64,000 bases of DNA from an uncultured Pseudomonadales bacterium (GCA_947494095.1 CANLTI010000009.1:35287-99286); one strand, 5' to 3'. Shown: positions 48,245 through 57,322, numbered from the stretch's first letter. A program made the numbers and translations. Notes: generated by a model not told the origin, from the letters alone.

Positions 48245-48937
48245 ATGACAAGGCAGCAATTAATTAATCAGATAAAAGCGCTTATAATTGACTTGGTAAA
48301 GCCAGAGCGTATATGGATTTATGGATCTGAGGCTGCTGGCGAGGCTAAGAGCACAAGCGATATAGATATTGCCTTTATAGCAGCCCAAACATATACGGGT
48401 GATGCAGTTAAGCAGGCAGCACAAGGTTTTGAAACGTTGCTAAGTTTTGATGTAATTAATTTGGCTCATTGTGAAAAACGCTTTAAAGAGCGTGTAATAG
48501 CTACAGGTAAAGTAATTTACAGTAACTCTAAACAATTGCGCGCAGAAGACGCATTACATAATTTTGGTAAAGCGCTAGGGCGCTTAAGTGAAGCCCAAGA
48601 TTTTGCCCAAGAGCATAGCGAAGAATTTGGCAATATTGTTTTAGATTTGCAGGTCAAGCGTTTTGAATTTACCTATGAAATGTGTTGGAAGGCCATTAAG
48701 CGATTGCTTACTTACGTTGGCCTGGAGGCGACTAACCCAAGAGCTTGCTTTAAAGAAGCGTTCGCCCAAGATTGGCTAAAAGATGAAGCTTTATTTTTAG
48801 AAATTATAGAAATGCGTAATACAACGGCACATACCTACGATTTAGATTTTGTAAGCGAGCTAACAACTAAGCTGCCTTGCTATCTCATCGCATTTAAATC
48901 GCTTTATATCGAATTGCAAAAGCAGATAGAAGAGTAA
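48245..48937 (+). CDS. Single-chain MNT-HEPN protein (MntA/HepT-like fusion)
   Basis: A 230 aa fusion. Residues 1-95 are a minimal nucleotidyltransferase with YGSEAAG at 26-32, the metal pair Asp39-x-Asp41 in SDIDIAFI, and Asp69. Residues 100-230 are an HI0074/HEPN-type helical domain with R191-N-T-T-A-H196-T-Y198, exactly the RX4HXY motif of HepT toxins, in which the Tyr is AMPylated by MntA. Usually the two are separate neighbouring genes (HI0073/HI0074). The ATG at 48245 has GAGAG upstream; an earlier start at 48218 is possible. The gene stands alone before a MITE-like element. Confidence 0.85.
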   Translation: MTRQQLINQIKALIIDLVKPERIWIYGSEAAGEAKSTSDIDIAFIAAQTYTGDAVKQAAQGFETLLSFDVINLAHCEKRFKERVIATGKVIYSNSKQLRAEDALHNFGKALGRLSEAQDFAQEHSEEFGNIVLDLQVKRFEFTYEMCWKAIKRLLTYVGLEATNPRACFKEAFAQDWLKDEALFLEIIEMRNTTAHTYDLDFVSELTTKLPCYLIAFKSLYIELQKQIEE

Positions 48938-48944
48938 GCACAAG

Positions 48945-49154
48945 TAAGGGGCGAGGCAATAAGAGTTTGTCCCATTAGGCGCAGGGCCCTGTTTTCTCAG
49001 CAAGGCGCTCGAAGAGGCGCATGCCGGGGCCTGTAACTCTTCGGGCAACGCATCGGGGCAGGAGCCCCTTATTAGACAGTGCAGGAGCATAATGTCGAGG
49101 AGAGGAGACAGAGAACAAGTATTATTGGATAAAGTATTTCTTCCTCGCCCCTAA
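48945..49154 (+). mobile_element. MITE-like element, copy C
   Basis: 210 bp, nearly identical to copy A at 30316 (few substitutions and one indel), ends TAAGGGGCGAGG and CCTCGCCCCTAA, TAA at both borders. It lies eight bases after the MNT-HEPN stop and 50 bases before the chimeric AlbA gene. Confidence 0.85.
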
Positions 49155-49204
49155 GGTCGTTTAGCAAAAAGCGAGCCCCGTATCCTAACCGTAGCGAGTA
49201 GCCA

Positions 49205-50029
49205 ATGAATATTAAAGAGCTAATACAGCAAGGCGAAAACAGCGCGGTAGAATTTAAAACCGCGGATGTACGGCCAGAGTCATTGGCATTTCAGCAGGCA
49301 GGTTTGGTGCATTACGATATTGCCCCTATTGCCAATATGCGGGAGGCTGCGTTAAACCCTACAAGGTTAGAGCAGTACTGGGATACCTATTACAGTATTG
49401 CTTGGGGCCGTTTAAGCGCAGAAGAAAAAACACGCGTACTTATTAATAGCGATATATTAACGGCAGAAAAAGAAGTAACCGTGGGCGGCGCATTACTGTT
49501 TGCTAACAACCCGCAAAAAACCATGCCGCAAGCCAGTGTAGTATTTGCTGTATTTGCGGGGCTGGATAAAACCACAAGTTTAATCGACAAAAAAGAAATT
49601 ATCGGCACAATAACCGAGCAGGTAGATAACGCCTTAGGCTTAATGCAGCTATACATCAAGCGCAGCTCAACCACCGAAGGGGCGTTACGGGTAGAAAACG
49701 AGCTGGTGCCAGCCAAGGTATTGCGCGAAGCATTAGTGAATGCATTGGTACACCGTGATTATTCAATGATTAATCAAAAAACCAGCATTTATATTTTTAG
49801 TAATAGAATAGAAATCACGAACCCTGGCAGCTTGCCCAATACCTTAACCGTAGAAAAATTGCAGTACGGCCACTCAGCGCCACGCAATATGTTTTTGTTA
49901 AAGTTTATGGACAATTACCGTTACATAGACGGCCTAGGCCGCGGCATACCCACGATGGTGGCCGCAATGGGGCAGCGAATAAAGTTTGAAGAGGTGGGTG
50001 CGGCTTTTAGGGTGACAATATCAATATGA
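49205..50029 (+). CDS. Chimeric AlbA_2-family protein lacking most of the N-terminal domain
   Basis: A 274 aa protein. Its first 28 residues are identical to those of the gene at 47039 (84 bases with three silent differences, plus 12 shared bases upstream), after which it jumps to FQQAGLVHYDI, equivalent to about residue 132 of that gene. About 100 residues, most of the AlbA_2 fold, are missing. The C-terminal half (REALVNALVHRDYS, GLGRGIPTMV) is clearly diverged from the first gene. It may be a decaying gene or a stand-alone C-terminal module under a copied start. It overlaps the next frame by four bases. Confidence 0.75.
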   Translation: MNIKELIQQGENSAVEFKTADVRPESLAFQQAGLVHYDIAPIANMREAALNPTRLEQYWDTYYSIAWGRLSAEEKTRVLINSDILTAEKEVTVGGALLFANNPQKTMPQASVVFAVFAGLDKTTSLIDKKEIIGTITEQVDNALGLMQLYIKRSSTTEGALRVENELVPAKVLREALVNALVHRDYSMINQKTSIYIFSNRIEITNPGSLPNTLTVEKLQYGHSAPRNMFLLKFMDNYRYIDGLGRGIPTMVAAMGQRIKFEEVGAAFRVTISI

Positions 50030-50298
50030 TGCAGAAGCGAGCCTTGATAGCCGGGCATTATTTGATTCATCTGGATGGCAACCTAAGTTGCTGGAGGCGT
50101 TTAGTTATGAAATCTGATGGCATGGATATTTATGTTGAAAAAGTGATGCGCTCTGCTAGTCGAACTGCCGTTAAAGTGCTGACGGAATCATTACTACATA
50201 ACAGGCCGTTGCCAATATGGGAAGAGGGTAAGGTGACGTATAGGCTGCCGACCCAAGAGCAAATTGATAACATTAAAAAAATGACGACGACAAAGTAG
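50026..50298 (+). CDS. Small protein of unknown function
   Basis: A possible 90 aa protein starting in an ATGATG that overlaps the previous stop. It is basic, with SASRTAVKVLTESLLHNR and a C-terminal TQEQIDNIKK helix. I do not recognise the family. Coupling to the AlbA-like gene supports it, but the accessory region is decaying, so it may be a remnant. Confidence 0.4.
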   Translation: MMQKRALIAGHYLIHLDGNLSCWRRLVMKSDGMDIYVEKVMRSASRTAVKVLTESLLHNRPLPIWEEGKVTYRLPTQEQIDNIKKMTTTK

Positions 50299-50415
50299 AG
50301 TGTTTTTGGAATTCTATGGAGTCAGGAGTATGTTGAAGTCTTAAAAATAGATCCGCTTCACTCGGGAGAGAGTGGAAAGTTGGTGGTGGAAGCTCAAAAA
50401 TAAGGAGTATTTCTC

Positions 50416-50844
50416 ATGGTATTTGAACGGTTGGATGTTTGGCAAAGGGCAGTAACTTTATCTTGTGCTATTTACCAGCAGTTGCAAACATCTAAAGATT
50501 ATGGATTTAAAGATCAAATAACACGCAGCGCGCTGTCTATTGCATCAAATATTGCTGACAAAAATGCAGGAGCAATTTTTGAACAGCTTTAGCTGGCCCG
50601 TCAGGGTGAGAGGTATGGATGCTTCGAGTAGCGTGAAGGACGTGAAACACTCAAAGATAACATTCGTTTTTTGTATATTGCGCGTGGCTCAGCAGCAGAG
50701 CTAATCACGCAACTGCATATAGAAATTCGGGTAGGGTTTATAATGCAAGGCGTAGGTGAAGATTTATTACAGCAAACACAAGTAGTTGTTAAGCAAATAC
50801 ATGCATTGATAAATGCGAAAAGAAAGATGATGGATAAAAAGTAG
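50416..50844 (+). pseudogene. Broken four-helix-bundle (S23/IVS-type) protein gene
   Basis: The first 48 codons (start MVFERLDVWQRAVTLS, then ITRSALSIASNIAD) and the last part (RETLKDNIRFLYIARGSAAEL, ITQLHIEIRVGF) are the two halves of a typical S23-type four-helix-bundle protein. Between them lies an extra stretch of roughly 75-80 bases with two in-frame TAG codons (50590 and 50629 approximately). Both halves remain in the same frame. AAGGAG precedes the ATG. The interruption looks like a small insertion or replacement rather than gradual decay. Confidence 0.75.
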
Positions 50845-50881
50845 AGAGTAGAGAGTAGAGAGTAGAGTTCAACTCTCTACT
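50841..50881. repeat. Tandem 7-base repeat (GTAGAGA) with hairpin
   Basis: Nearly four copies of GTAGAGA at 50841-50867, overlapping the pseudogene stop, then an inverted CTCTACT that can pair with the last copy. Further on (50880-50960) a unit like CCACTAGCGAAGCAATCCAA recurs imperfectly before the wzz start. Confidence 0.75.
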
Positions 50882-50962
50882 AGCGAAGTTATCCAATCTC
50901 CCTTCTCCACATCCATTAGCGCAGCGATCCAAAATCCACTAGCGAAGCAATCCAATATATTT

Positions 50963-51967
50963 ATGACAGATAATAAAGATTTAAATCAGCGCTTTGATCA
51001 ACTTGAAAAGCGTCTGGATACATTGGCGGTTGGTAATCCACTTTCCACTTTCCAGGATCCAAATTCCAGATCCGACGAAATCGACCTACGCGAGCTTTTC
51101 GGCATTTTATGGCAGGGTAAGTGGTGGATTATAGGGATTACCTTTTTGTTTGCGGTAGCGGGCGTGGCTTATGCGTTGAGTTTGCCCAATATGTATGAAA
51201 GTGAAGGCATTTATGCGTCTGTGCAGAATGAGGGCGGGGGCGGGGGCGGGGGGCAGTTGGGTGGCTTGGCGGCTATAGCGGGCGTTAGTTTGGGCGCTGG
51301 TGAAAGTGATGATATTGATCAGGCGATGGAGTTGGTGGTTAGTTGGCCGTTTCTTGAGCGTGTTATTGATAAGCATAACCTTAAGCCTTTGATTATGGCG
51401 GTGAAGGGGTGGGATCGTGAAGCCGATGAGTTGATTTGGGATGGTGAAATCTACGACCCTATTCGTGAGGAGTGGTTGCGGCAGCCCGCAAAAGATATAG
51501 AAGCAGAGCCCAGTAGTTATGAGACTTATGTTGCGTTTAGAAGTTTATTTTCAGCTTCATTTGATGAAAAGGCGGGCATGTTAAATGTAGTTGCGGAGCA
51601 TTATTCTCCTCAAGTGGCAAAGAGGCTGGTGGATATCTTAATAGTGGAAATTAATTATACCTTTCGCTCACGTGACATAATGGAATCAAAAAGGAGTATT
51701 GATTATTTAGAAGGGAGGATATTGGAAACAAGTATTGCGGGGATGCAGTCTGTATTCTACGGGATGATTGAGACGCACATAAAAAAATTGATGCTTGCTG
51801 AGTTGGATGAAGAATATTTGCTGAAAACAATTGTTGAGACGCGGGTAGCTGAAATTAAAAGTGGGCCGAAGAGAGCTGTGATCGCTTTGTTTTGCTTGAT
51901 GTTGGGTTTTTTAGGAGTGGTAATAACTTTATTGCTTAGGCGGTTATTGCTGGTTTCGACTGAATAG
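50963..51967 (+). CDS. wzz: Wzz-family chain-length determinant
   Basis: Sets the length of the polymer made by Wzy. The 334 aa protein has two membrane helices (about 54-74 and 304-325) around a periplasmic domain that starts with the Wzz signature ([13 protein letters not shown]). A charged coiled-coil N-terminus precedes helix one. Residues 91-97 are seven glycines, encoded by a G-rich quadruplex-like tract at 51232-51253. No kinase domain, so it is a Wzz and not a Wzc. The ATG at 50963 has no strong ribosome binding site. Confidence 0.88.
   Translation: MTDNKDLNQRFDQLEKRLDTLAVGNPLSTFQDPNSRSDEIDLRELFGILWQGKWWIIGITFLFAVAGVAYALSLPNMYESEGIYASVQNEGGGGGGGQLGGLAAIAGVSLGAGESDDIDQAMELVVSWPFLERVIDKHNLKPLIMAVKGWDREADELIWDGEIYDPIREEWLRQPAKDIEAEPSSYETYVAFRSLFSASFDEKAGMLNVVAEHYSPQVAKRLVDILIVEINYTFRSRDIMESKRSIDYLEGRILETSIAGMQSVFYGMIETHIKKLMLAELDEEYLLKTIVETRVAEIKSGPKRAVIALFCLMLGFLGVVITLLLRRLLLVSTE
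51232..51253 (+). other. Potential G-quadruplex motif in wzz
   Basis: Four G-runs of 3, 5, 5 and 6 separated by single Cs on the coding strand, encoding a run of glycines. Meets the common four-run, short-loop definition of a quadruplex. Confidence 0.75.
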
Positions 51968-51980
51968 GGGTATTTTATTT

Positions 51981-53123
51981 ATGACGTTTAAGGTTTTATC
52001 TGTTTTTGGGACTCGGCCTGAGGCTATAAAGATGGCGCCCTTAGTGACTGAGCTTGCTCTTGCTGAAGGTGTTGAATCAAAGGTTTGTGTCACAGCTCAA
52101 CATAGAGAGATGCTTGATCAGGTGCTTGATTTATTTGAAATTGTCCCCGATTTTGATTTGAATCTAATGCAAAAAGGGCAGGGATTACATGAGTTAACTG
52201 CAAGAATTTTGACGGGTTTAGAGGGGGTGTTTAATGGCTTTTCCCCGGATGTTGTTTTGGTGCACGGGGATACGGCAACTAGTATGGCTGCGGCCTTAGC
52301 TTCTTACTACTGTAAGATACCTGTAGGGCATGTTGAGGCCGGCTTAAGAACCGGCAATCTTTACTCTCCTTGGCCTGAAGAGGGTAACCGCAAGTTGACA
52401 GCAGCCCTTGCTAGGTGGCATTTTTCTCCAACACCTAAATCTAAAAGTAACCTGCGGGCTGAGGGGGTATCTCTTGATCAGATTGTTGTTACTGGAAATA
52501 CAGTTATCGATGCGCTCTTTGCTGCGAGGGAGAAAATATCAAAATCAGAAAAGATTCAAAATGAATTGAAAAAGAAATTTTCGATCATCGATATGTCTCG
52601 TAAAATCATATTGGTCACCGGGCATCGTAGGGAGAATTTTGGGGGGGGGGTTGAAAATATTTGTCAGGCTTTGCTCGATATTGCTAAAAGTAGGCCTGAT
52701 GTTCAAATTGTATATCCTGTGCATTTAAATCCACATGTACAAGAGCCTGTTAGTAGACTCCTTAAGGGTGTGTCGAATATACTATTAATTGAGCCGTTGG
52801 AGTATCTCCCTTTTGTGTTTCTTATGGAGTGCGCCTCGATAATTTTAACTGACTCGGGCGGTATACAGGAGGAAGCTCCCTCATTGGGTAAGCCTGTTCT
52901 TGTTATGAGGGATGAGACGGAAAGGCCAGAGGCTGTTGAAGCTGGAACGGTAAGACTTGTAGGAACCTGTGCGTCTAGGATTGTTTGTGAGGTATTTAAC
53001 CTTTTGGATGATGAGGCTGATTATGCTGAGATGAGTGCCTGCCATAATCCATATGGGGATGGGAGGGCCTCGAGTAGAATTGTAGATGTGTTGGTGGGTT
53101 ATTTTAATGCTGAGAGAGATTAG
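51981..53123 (+). CDS. wecB: UDP-N-acetylglucosamine 2-epimerase (non-hydrolysing)
   Basis: Converts UDP-GlcNAc to UDP-ManNAc for surface polysaccharide. The 380 aa protein has [16 protein letters not shown] at the start, GHRRENFG near residue 213 and the UDP-site [21 protein letters not shown] with DETERPEA. A run of ten Gs at 52641-52650 lies in the codons for Gly221-223, inside the conserved loop. No wecC (ManNAc dehydrogenase) is in the window. From here the DNA becomes AT-richer. Confidence 0.95.
   Translation: MTFKVLSVFGTRPEAIKMAPLVTELALAEGVESKVCVTAQHREMLDQVLDLFEIVPDFDLNLMQKGQGLHELTARILTGLEGVFNGFSPDVVLVHGDTATSMAAALASYYCKIPVGHVEAGLRTGNLYSPWPEEGNRKLTAALARWHFSPTPKSKSNLRAEGVSLDQIVVTGNTVIDALFAAREKISKSEKIQNELKKKFSIIDMSRKIILVTGHRRENFGGGVENICQALLDIAKSRPDVQIVYPVHLNPHVQEPVSRLLKGVSNILLIEPLEYLPFVFLMECASIILTDSGGIQEEAPSLGKPVLVMRDETERPEAVEAGTVRLVGTCASRIVCEVFNLLDDEADYAEMSACHNPYGDGRASSRIVDVLVGYFNAERD
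52641..52650 (+). repeat. Poly-G tract (10 G) in wecB
   Basis: Ten consecutive Gs in the coding sequence. Loss or gain of one base would shift the frame about 60% into the gene; such tracts serve as phase-variation switches in some bacteria. Confidence 0.85.
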
Positions 53124-54294
53124 AGGTGTTAAATATTTTGTGTTGGTTGATTTTTTAAACAAAGGGGTTGGCTTTTTACTCATCCCTTTTTTTACAAGGA
53201 TTATGGCGCCGGAGGAGTTTGGTTTTTTTGAAAAAATGGTGATGATATATGGCATCATTCAATTGTTGGTGTGGTTTAATCAGAATACATTTTTCATTCG
53301 TTCTTATAGTGAGGGGCAAGCGTGGGGCGGCGCATGTTTGGCCGGTGTGAAAATTGCTTTTGTTATTGGTTCGGTTATAACTATTGCTCGATTACTTTTC
53401 GAAGATGAATCTATTTTCATTATCCTTTATATGTTTGCCTCTTCGATCTTAAGTTTAGTTTATCAAAATGTTGTATCTAAGAGTCAGCTGGATAAGCTTC
53501 CTGGGTTGTATTTTTTCATCCAAACTACGGCGATAGTGCTTGCTTCAATCGCGTCTATATTTTTTGTGTTGTTTGGTTTTGGTGGCCAAGGTCGATTTCT
53601 GGGCGCGTTAATTGGTGTTAATGTAGTAGGGGGGATTGCGCTTTTTATCGCATATCGAGAACATTATGGTAGAGCTGCTGGCGGGGTTTCTGAGCGATTT
53701 AATTTTGGCATAACTCTTCTCCCCCACAATATTATGAATGGCTGGCTGCGTGATAATTTTGCTAGAATATTTATTATATACGTAGGCTTAGGTGATGCTG
53801 TCTTAGGTATTTATGGCGTAACCTTTGGTTTTTCGTTTGCGTTTAATGTACTGATGAATTCAATTGTTAATGCTTTGATTCCCTTTGTTTTCAAAAGAAG
53901 CAAAGAGCTTAGCGTTTGGGATGTGGCTTCTTTTTTTGGAATTTCCATGTCGGTGTTTTTTTTGGGGGCCCCCATTATTTGGTTGATGTTCGAATTCGCA
54001 GTGGCTGATGAGTATTTAATATATTCATCTCTTGTTTTTGTGTTTTGCCTAGCTTTTTCGATAAATGCTGTAGGTTCGTTTGTTGCAAATTATCTGATCT
54101 CGCGCAATCTGCATAAATTTGTATCCCTTTCATCTTCTTCTTCAGTTGTTTTTTACGCTTTATCGGTATATTTATGTTCCCTTATATTTACTGGTGTGGG
54201 TGTTTTTGAAGTTGCTTATGCGTACTTGTCTTCGTATGTACTGTATTTTGTGCTGTTATTCATTATTTATTATTTTAAAGGGCGTGAAGAGTGA
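53107..54294 (+). CDS. Wzx-like oligosaccharide flippase
   Basis: A membrane protein of about 395 aa with some 10-12 hydrophobic segments, starting [11 protein letters not shown] and continuing with [19 protein letters not shown], the usual opening of polysaccharide transporters (PST/MVF group). It should flip the lipid-linked repeat unit across the inner membrane. The ATG at 53107 overlaps wecB by 17 bases; starts further upstream overlap more. The start of the next gene overlaps its stop. Confidence 0.88.
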   Translation: MLREIRGVKYFVLVDFLNKGVGFLLIPFFTRIMAPEEFGFFEKMVMIYGIIQLLVWFNQNTFFIRSYSEGQAWGGACLAGVKIAFVIGSVITIARLLFEDESIFIILYMFASSILSLVYQNVVSKSQLDKLPGLYFFIQTTAIVLASIASIFFVLFGFGGQGRFLGALIGVNVVGGIALFIAYREHYGRAAGGVSERFNFGITLLPHNIMNGWLRDNFARIFIIYVGLGDAVLGIYGVTFGFSFAFNVLMNSIVNALIPFVFKRSKELSVWDVASFFGISMSVFFLGAPIIWLMFEFAVADEYLIYSSLVFVFCLAFSINAVGSFVANYLISRNLHKFVSLSSSSSVVFYALSVYLCSLIFTGVGVFEVAYAYLSSYVLYFVLLFIIYYFKGREE

Positions 54295-55418
54295 AATTGG
54301 TTGTTGTTCCTTCAGAGTCAATTCAGGAGTACGTAGAGAAAGGGCAAACTCGCCTTGAGGAGTATTATAACCCAGGGGGCAAGTTTGATACTGTGTATGT
54401 GGTGTCGCCTTTGGAGTCCTCATCTTCTATATCTCACGGAATGGAAATTATTCCAGTCAGGACTGGGAGAGAATTTACTAATGTTGTGAGTGAGCTTGGT
54501 GTAGATGTGGTGCGTGCATACGGGGGGTATTGGGCTGCTAATTTTGTTGCTCGATATTGCCCTGCAGGTGTCCCCTGTGTTGTCAGCGTTCATGATACTA
54601 ACCCATTAATGCTCTATTCTTCTGTTCGTTATTTTGATGCTGTTATTGCAATGACCAAGGCGGTTCAGCGGTCTGTATTATCTCGTGCACCTGATGTTGA
54701 TAGGATATCTATTTTACCTAACCGAGTGTCCGTCGATGATTTTTTGTCTGGTGGCTTTCCCGAGGGGATTCCTGAGCGTTATATATTGCATGTTGGGCGT
54801 CGTACTGAGCAAAAAAATCTCGAGACAGTTATTCGTTCATTGCAGTACGTTGACGAAAGTATTCATGTTGTATCAATTGGTTTGGGTGACGAGAGTGTGT
54901 ATCGAAACCTTGCTCTTGAATTGGGTCTTGATAGTCGGGTTCACTTCCTTGATTCGGTGAAGAATAATAAACTGGGGGCTTACTATCGTCACGCAGTTTG
55001 CTTTTGTTTGCCAACAAGGTGGGAGGGTTTTGGAGTGGTTTTTCTTGAGGCTGCTGCGTCGGGCGTGCCAATAATAGCAAGTAATATTGAGCCGCTGAAT
55101 GAGTTTTTGGTTGATGGTGAAAATGCGCTTCTTTTATCAAGCTATGATGACGCAAAGGCTTTAGCTAGGTGTATTTATAAATTACTGAATTCCGATGGTT
55201 TGAGAGAGCAATTGATTGCTAATGCTAATACTATGGTTAAAAGGTATTCTCGGGAGGCAGTCAACACCGAAGAGGTGTGTATTTATAATGCAGTTATTGC
55301 CGCTGGAGTTGTGAGAAGACGGATGAATGCTGTTAATGCTTTGTGCGTAAGCTTGGAGTGCTTTTATAAAGTGCTAATGGTTAGAGTTGGTTTTCATTTT
55401 CGGAGATTGTTTTTGTGA
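54291..55418 (+). CDS. Glycosyltransferase, GT4 type
   Basis: A 375 aa retaining GT-B enzyme. The N-terminal half binds acceptor (VVSVHDTNPLMLYSS); the C-terminal half has HVGRRTEQKNLETVIRSL, PTRWEGFGVVFLEAAASGVP and the following EFLVDGENALL, the GT4 nucleotide-sugar site with the EX7E pattern. Donor and acceptor cannot be told. A GTG start overlaps the flippase stop by four bases. Confidence 0.9.
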   Translation: MKLVVVPSESIQEYVEKGQTRLEEYYNPGGKFDTVYVVSPLESSSSISHGMEIIPVRTGREFTNVVSELGVDVVRAYGGYWAANFVARYCPAGVPCVVSVHDTNPLMLYSSVRYFDAVIAMTKAVQRSVLSRAPDVDRISILPNRVSVDDFLSGGFPEGIPERYILHVGRRTEQKNLETVIRSLQYVDESIHVVSIGLGDESVYRNLALELGLDSRVHFLDSVKNNKLGAYYRHAVCFCLPTRWEGFGVVFLEAAASGVPIIASNIEPLNEFLVDGENALLLSSYDDAKALARCIYKLLNSDGLREQLIANANTMVKRYSREAVNTEEVCIYNAVIAAGVVRRRMNAVNALCVSLECFYKVLMVRVGFHFRRLFL

Positions 55419-56242
55419 AAGTAAGCGTGGTTCTTCCAGTATATAATGGTGAAAGGTATATTAGACAATCAATTATGAGTGTTCTTGGTCAAACCTATAG
55501 TGATTTTGAACTTATTATTGTTGATGATTGCTCTGCAGATGCTACTGCCGAAATAGCAACAGATTTTGCTAGATTGGATTCAAGGGTTATCTATATAAGG
55601 AATGAGATAAATAAGAAATTACCGGGCAGTTTGAATGTGGGTTTTGGTGTTGCAAGTGGTGATTTCTATACTTGGACGTCAGATGATAATTTATTAAAAC
55701 CTAATTTTCTGGAGTGTATGATTGATAAGCTTAAAGAGGGTGTTCACTTTGTGTATTCCGATTACGATATCATTGATGAGGCTGGACAGGTGCAGGAAGT
55801 TAAAAGTGTTGAATTATCAGATCTTTTGATGTCTTTCAATGTTGTGGGGGCTTCTTTTATGTATACCCGTGACGTTGCTAATACAATAGGTAGATACGAC
55901 GAGACTTTATTTTTACTGGAGGATTATGATTATTGGGTTAGGGTTCGAGAGTCTTTTTCTATGCAGCGCTTAAATATTAGCTTATATCAATACCGTGTGC
56001 ATAAAGAAGCCTTATCTAGTAGGCGCTTTCGTCAAATTGAAGTAATGTCTGCTAAGTATATTTTAAGACGGCTTCGTAAGGGAGAATACTCGAAGTCTGA
56101 ACGCCGCGAGAGCTTGTTTATGCAAATTCTAAGAATGCGTCGAGCTGGGTGTTATTTTAGAGCCGCAGGCTATTTCTGTCATTGTTTGCTGGCTAGTCCG
56201 GTTTATTTGATCTCACGCATTGTTGAAAAAGTAAGCAGGTGA
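55415..56242 (+). CDS. Glycosyltransferase, GT2 type
   Basis: A 275 aa inverting GT-A enzyme: KVSVVLPVYNGERYIRQSI at the start, LIIVDDCSADATAEI, and TWTSDDN as the DXD-type metal site (about residues 87-93), then LLEDYDYWVRV. It may add one sugar of the repeat unit. The GTG start overlaps the previous gene by four bases. The linkage it makes is not predictable. Confidence 0.9.
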   Translation: MKVSVVLPVYNGERYIRQSIMSVLGQTYSDFELIIVDDCSADATAEIATDFARLDSRVIYIRNEINKKLPGSLNVGFGVASGDFYTWTSDDNLLKPNFLECMIDKLKEGVHFVYSDYDIIDEAGQVQEVKSVELSDLLMSFNVVGASFMYTRDVANTIGRYDETLFLLEDYDYWVRVRESFSMQRLNISLYQYRVHKEALSSRRFRQIEVMSAKYILRRLRKGEYSKSERRESLFMQILRMRRAGCYFRAAGYFCHCLLASPVYLISRIVEKVSR

Positions 56243-56247
56243 GGTGA

Positions 56248-57306
56248 ATGTATATATTTGTACATACTCAAAAGCCATCGCGCTTGATTGACTATCAAAA
56301 GCACATCCATTATATACTGTCATCCGGTGAAAGAGCTTTACTTATTACGGATGATGAGGAAGCTTTGAATCATTACCCAGGCGGAGCAGTTCGTTTGGCT
56401 GGTGTTGGTTCGATGGGGCTGGTTAAATATATATCTATTTTGTTCTGCCTAATAAAAGTCATCTTATCTACAAAAGGTAGTTGTTATGTTACTATTTGCT
56501 ACTCCCTAGGGGTGTCGGTTTATGCTTTAGTGCTAAAACTATTGCGGGTGATTAATCTATGGAATGGTCTGATTGCTTATGATTTGAGGAGCGGAAGCTT
56601 GAGTCGTAAGTGGTATCGATTGATAAATTTTTTGTTTGTACTCGAATCTCGTTTTTTTGATTTCACATTTGTTGTAAGTGACTCACTTAAATCGTGGTTG
56701 TTTTCAGGTTGTAGGAAGGTCTTTGTGATTGGCCTCGGTGCTGATAAAGTGCCAGCTGTTGACTCTACTATAAGCTCTAAAGGGCATTATGTGCTAGGTT
56801 ATTGCGGTACTTTCGCACTGCGTGAAATCGCAAGTTTTTTTGTCAATCAAACACTGTATAATGAAGTGCGCTATGTATTTGTTGGTGATGGCGATTCTCG
56901 ATTTGAGGCTGATGTTCGTGAGTTGTTTTCATCAAAAGGTTTAGAGGAAAATGTTAGTTTTTTGGGGCGCTTGAGTCATGAGAAAAGTATGGAAGCGATA
57001 GCTGGTTTCGATGTGTGTTTATCGGTATTGCCTGATGTTGAATTTTATTCGTGCCAGCCGCCAACAAAAATATATGAATACATGCTGGCGGGTAAGCCGG
57101 TCATTACAAGTAGGCATAAGGAAAGCTTGAATATGATGGACAGAGAGTCCTATCCTTACTTGATGGCTTCTGGAGGGTGTTTTTTTAAAGATATCGAAGA
57201 GCTAAAGATGCTATGTGCTTCTGATACGGCACTTACTCAAACTTCTGTTGAGTCTATCTCTTGGAGCAGGCAAACGGAAAGGCTGATTGGTCTGTTTAAT
57301 AGTTAA
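56248..57306 (+). CDS. Glycosyltransferase, GT4-like
   Basis: A 352 aa protein with a GT-B type C-terminal half (LGYCGTFALREIAS, FVGDGDSRFE, VSFLGRLSHEKSMEAIAGFD, and PPTKIYEYMLAGKPVI with the conserved Glu). The N-terminal half is poorly conserved, with a hydrophobic stretch near 60-100. GAGGTGA lies before the ATG. Assignment to a GT family is by the C-terminal pattern. Confidence 0.85.
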   Translation: MYIFVHTQKPSRLIDYQKHIHYILSSGERALLITDDEEALNHYPGGAVRLAGVGSMGLVKYISILFCLIKVILSTKGSCYVTICYSLGVSVYALVLKLLRVINLWNGLIAYDLRSGSLSRKWYRLINFLFVLESRFFDFTFVVSDSLKSWLFSGCRKVFVIGLGADKVPAVDSTISSKGHYVLGYCGTFALREIASFFVNQTLYNEVRYVFVGDGDSRFEADVRELFSSKGLEENVSFLGRLSHEKSMEAIAGFDVCLSVLPDVEFYSCQPPTKIYEYMLAGKPVITSRHKESLNMMDRESYPYLMASGGCFFKDIEELKMLCASDTALTQTSVESISWSRQTERLIGLFNS

Positions 57307-57322
57307 TGTTGTTGAGGTATAG

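Noticed and set aside
48860..49090. Similar short frames in three MITE-like copies (near 33005, 43210 and 48860) sharing a CLIRGSCPDAL-type peptide
   Set aside because: The likeness comes from the repeated element, not from a conserved protein; the frames run into unrelated flanks.
46921..50867. Short tandem repeats considered as CRISPR remains
   Set aside because: Units of 7 bases without spacers; no cas genes in the window.
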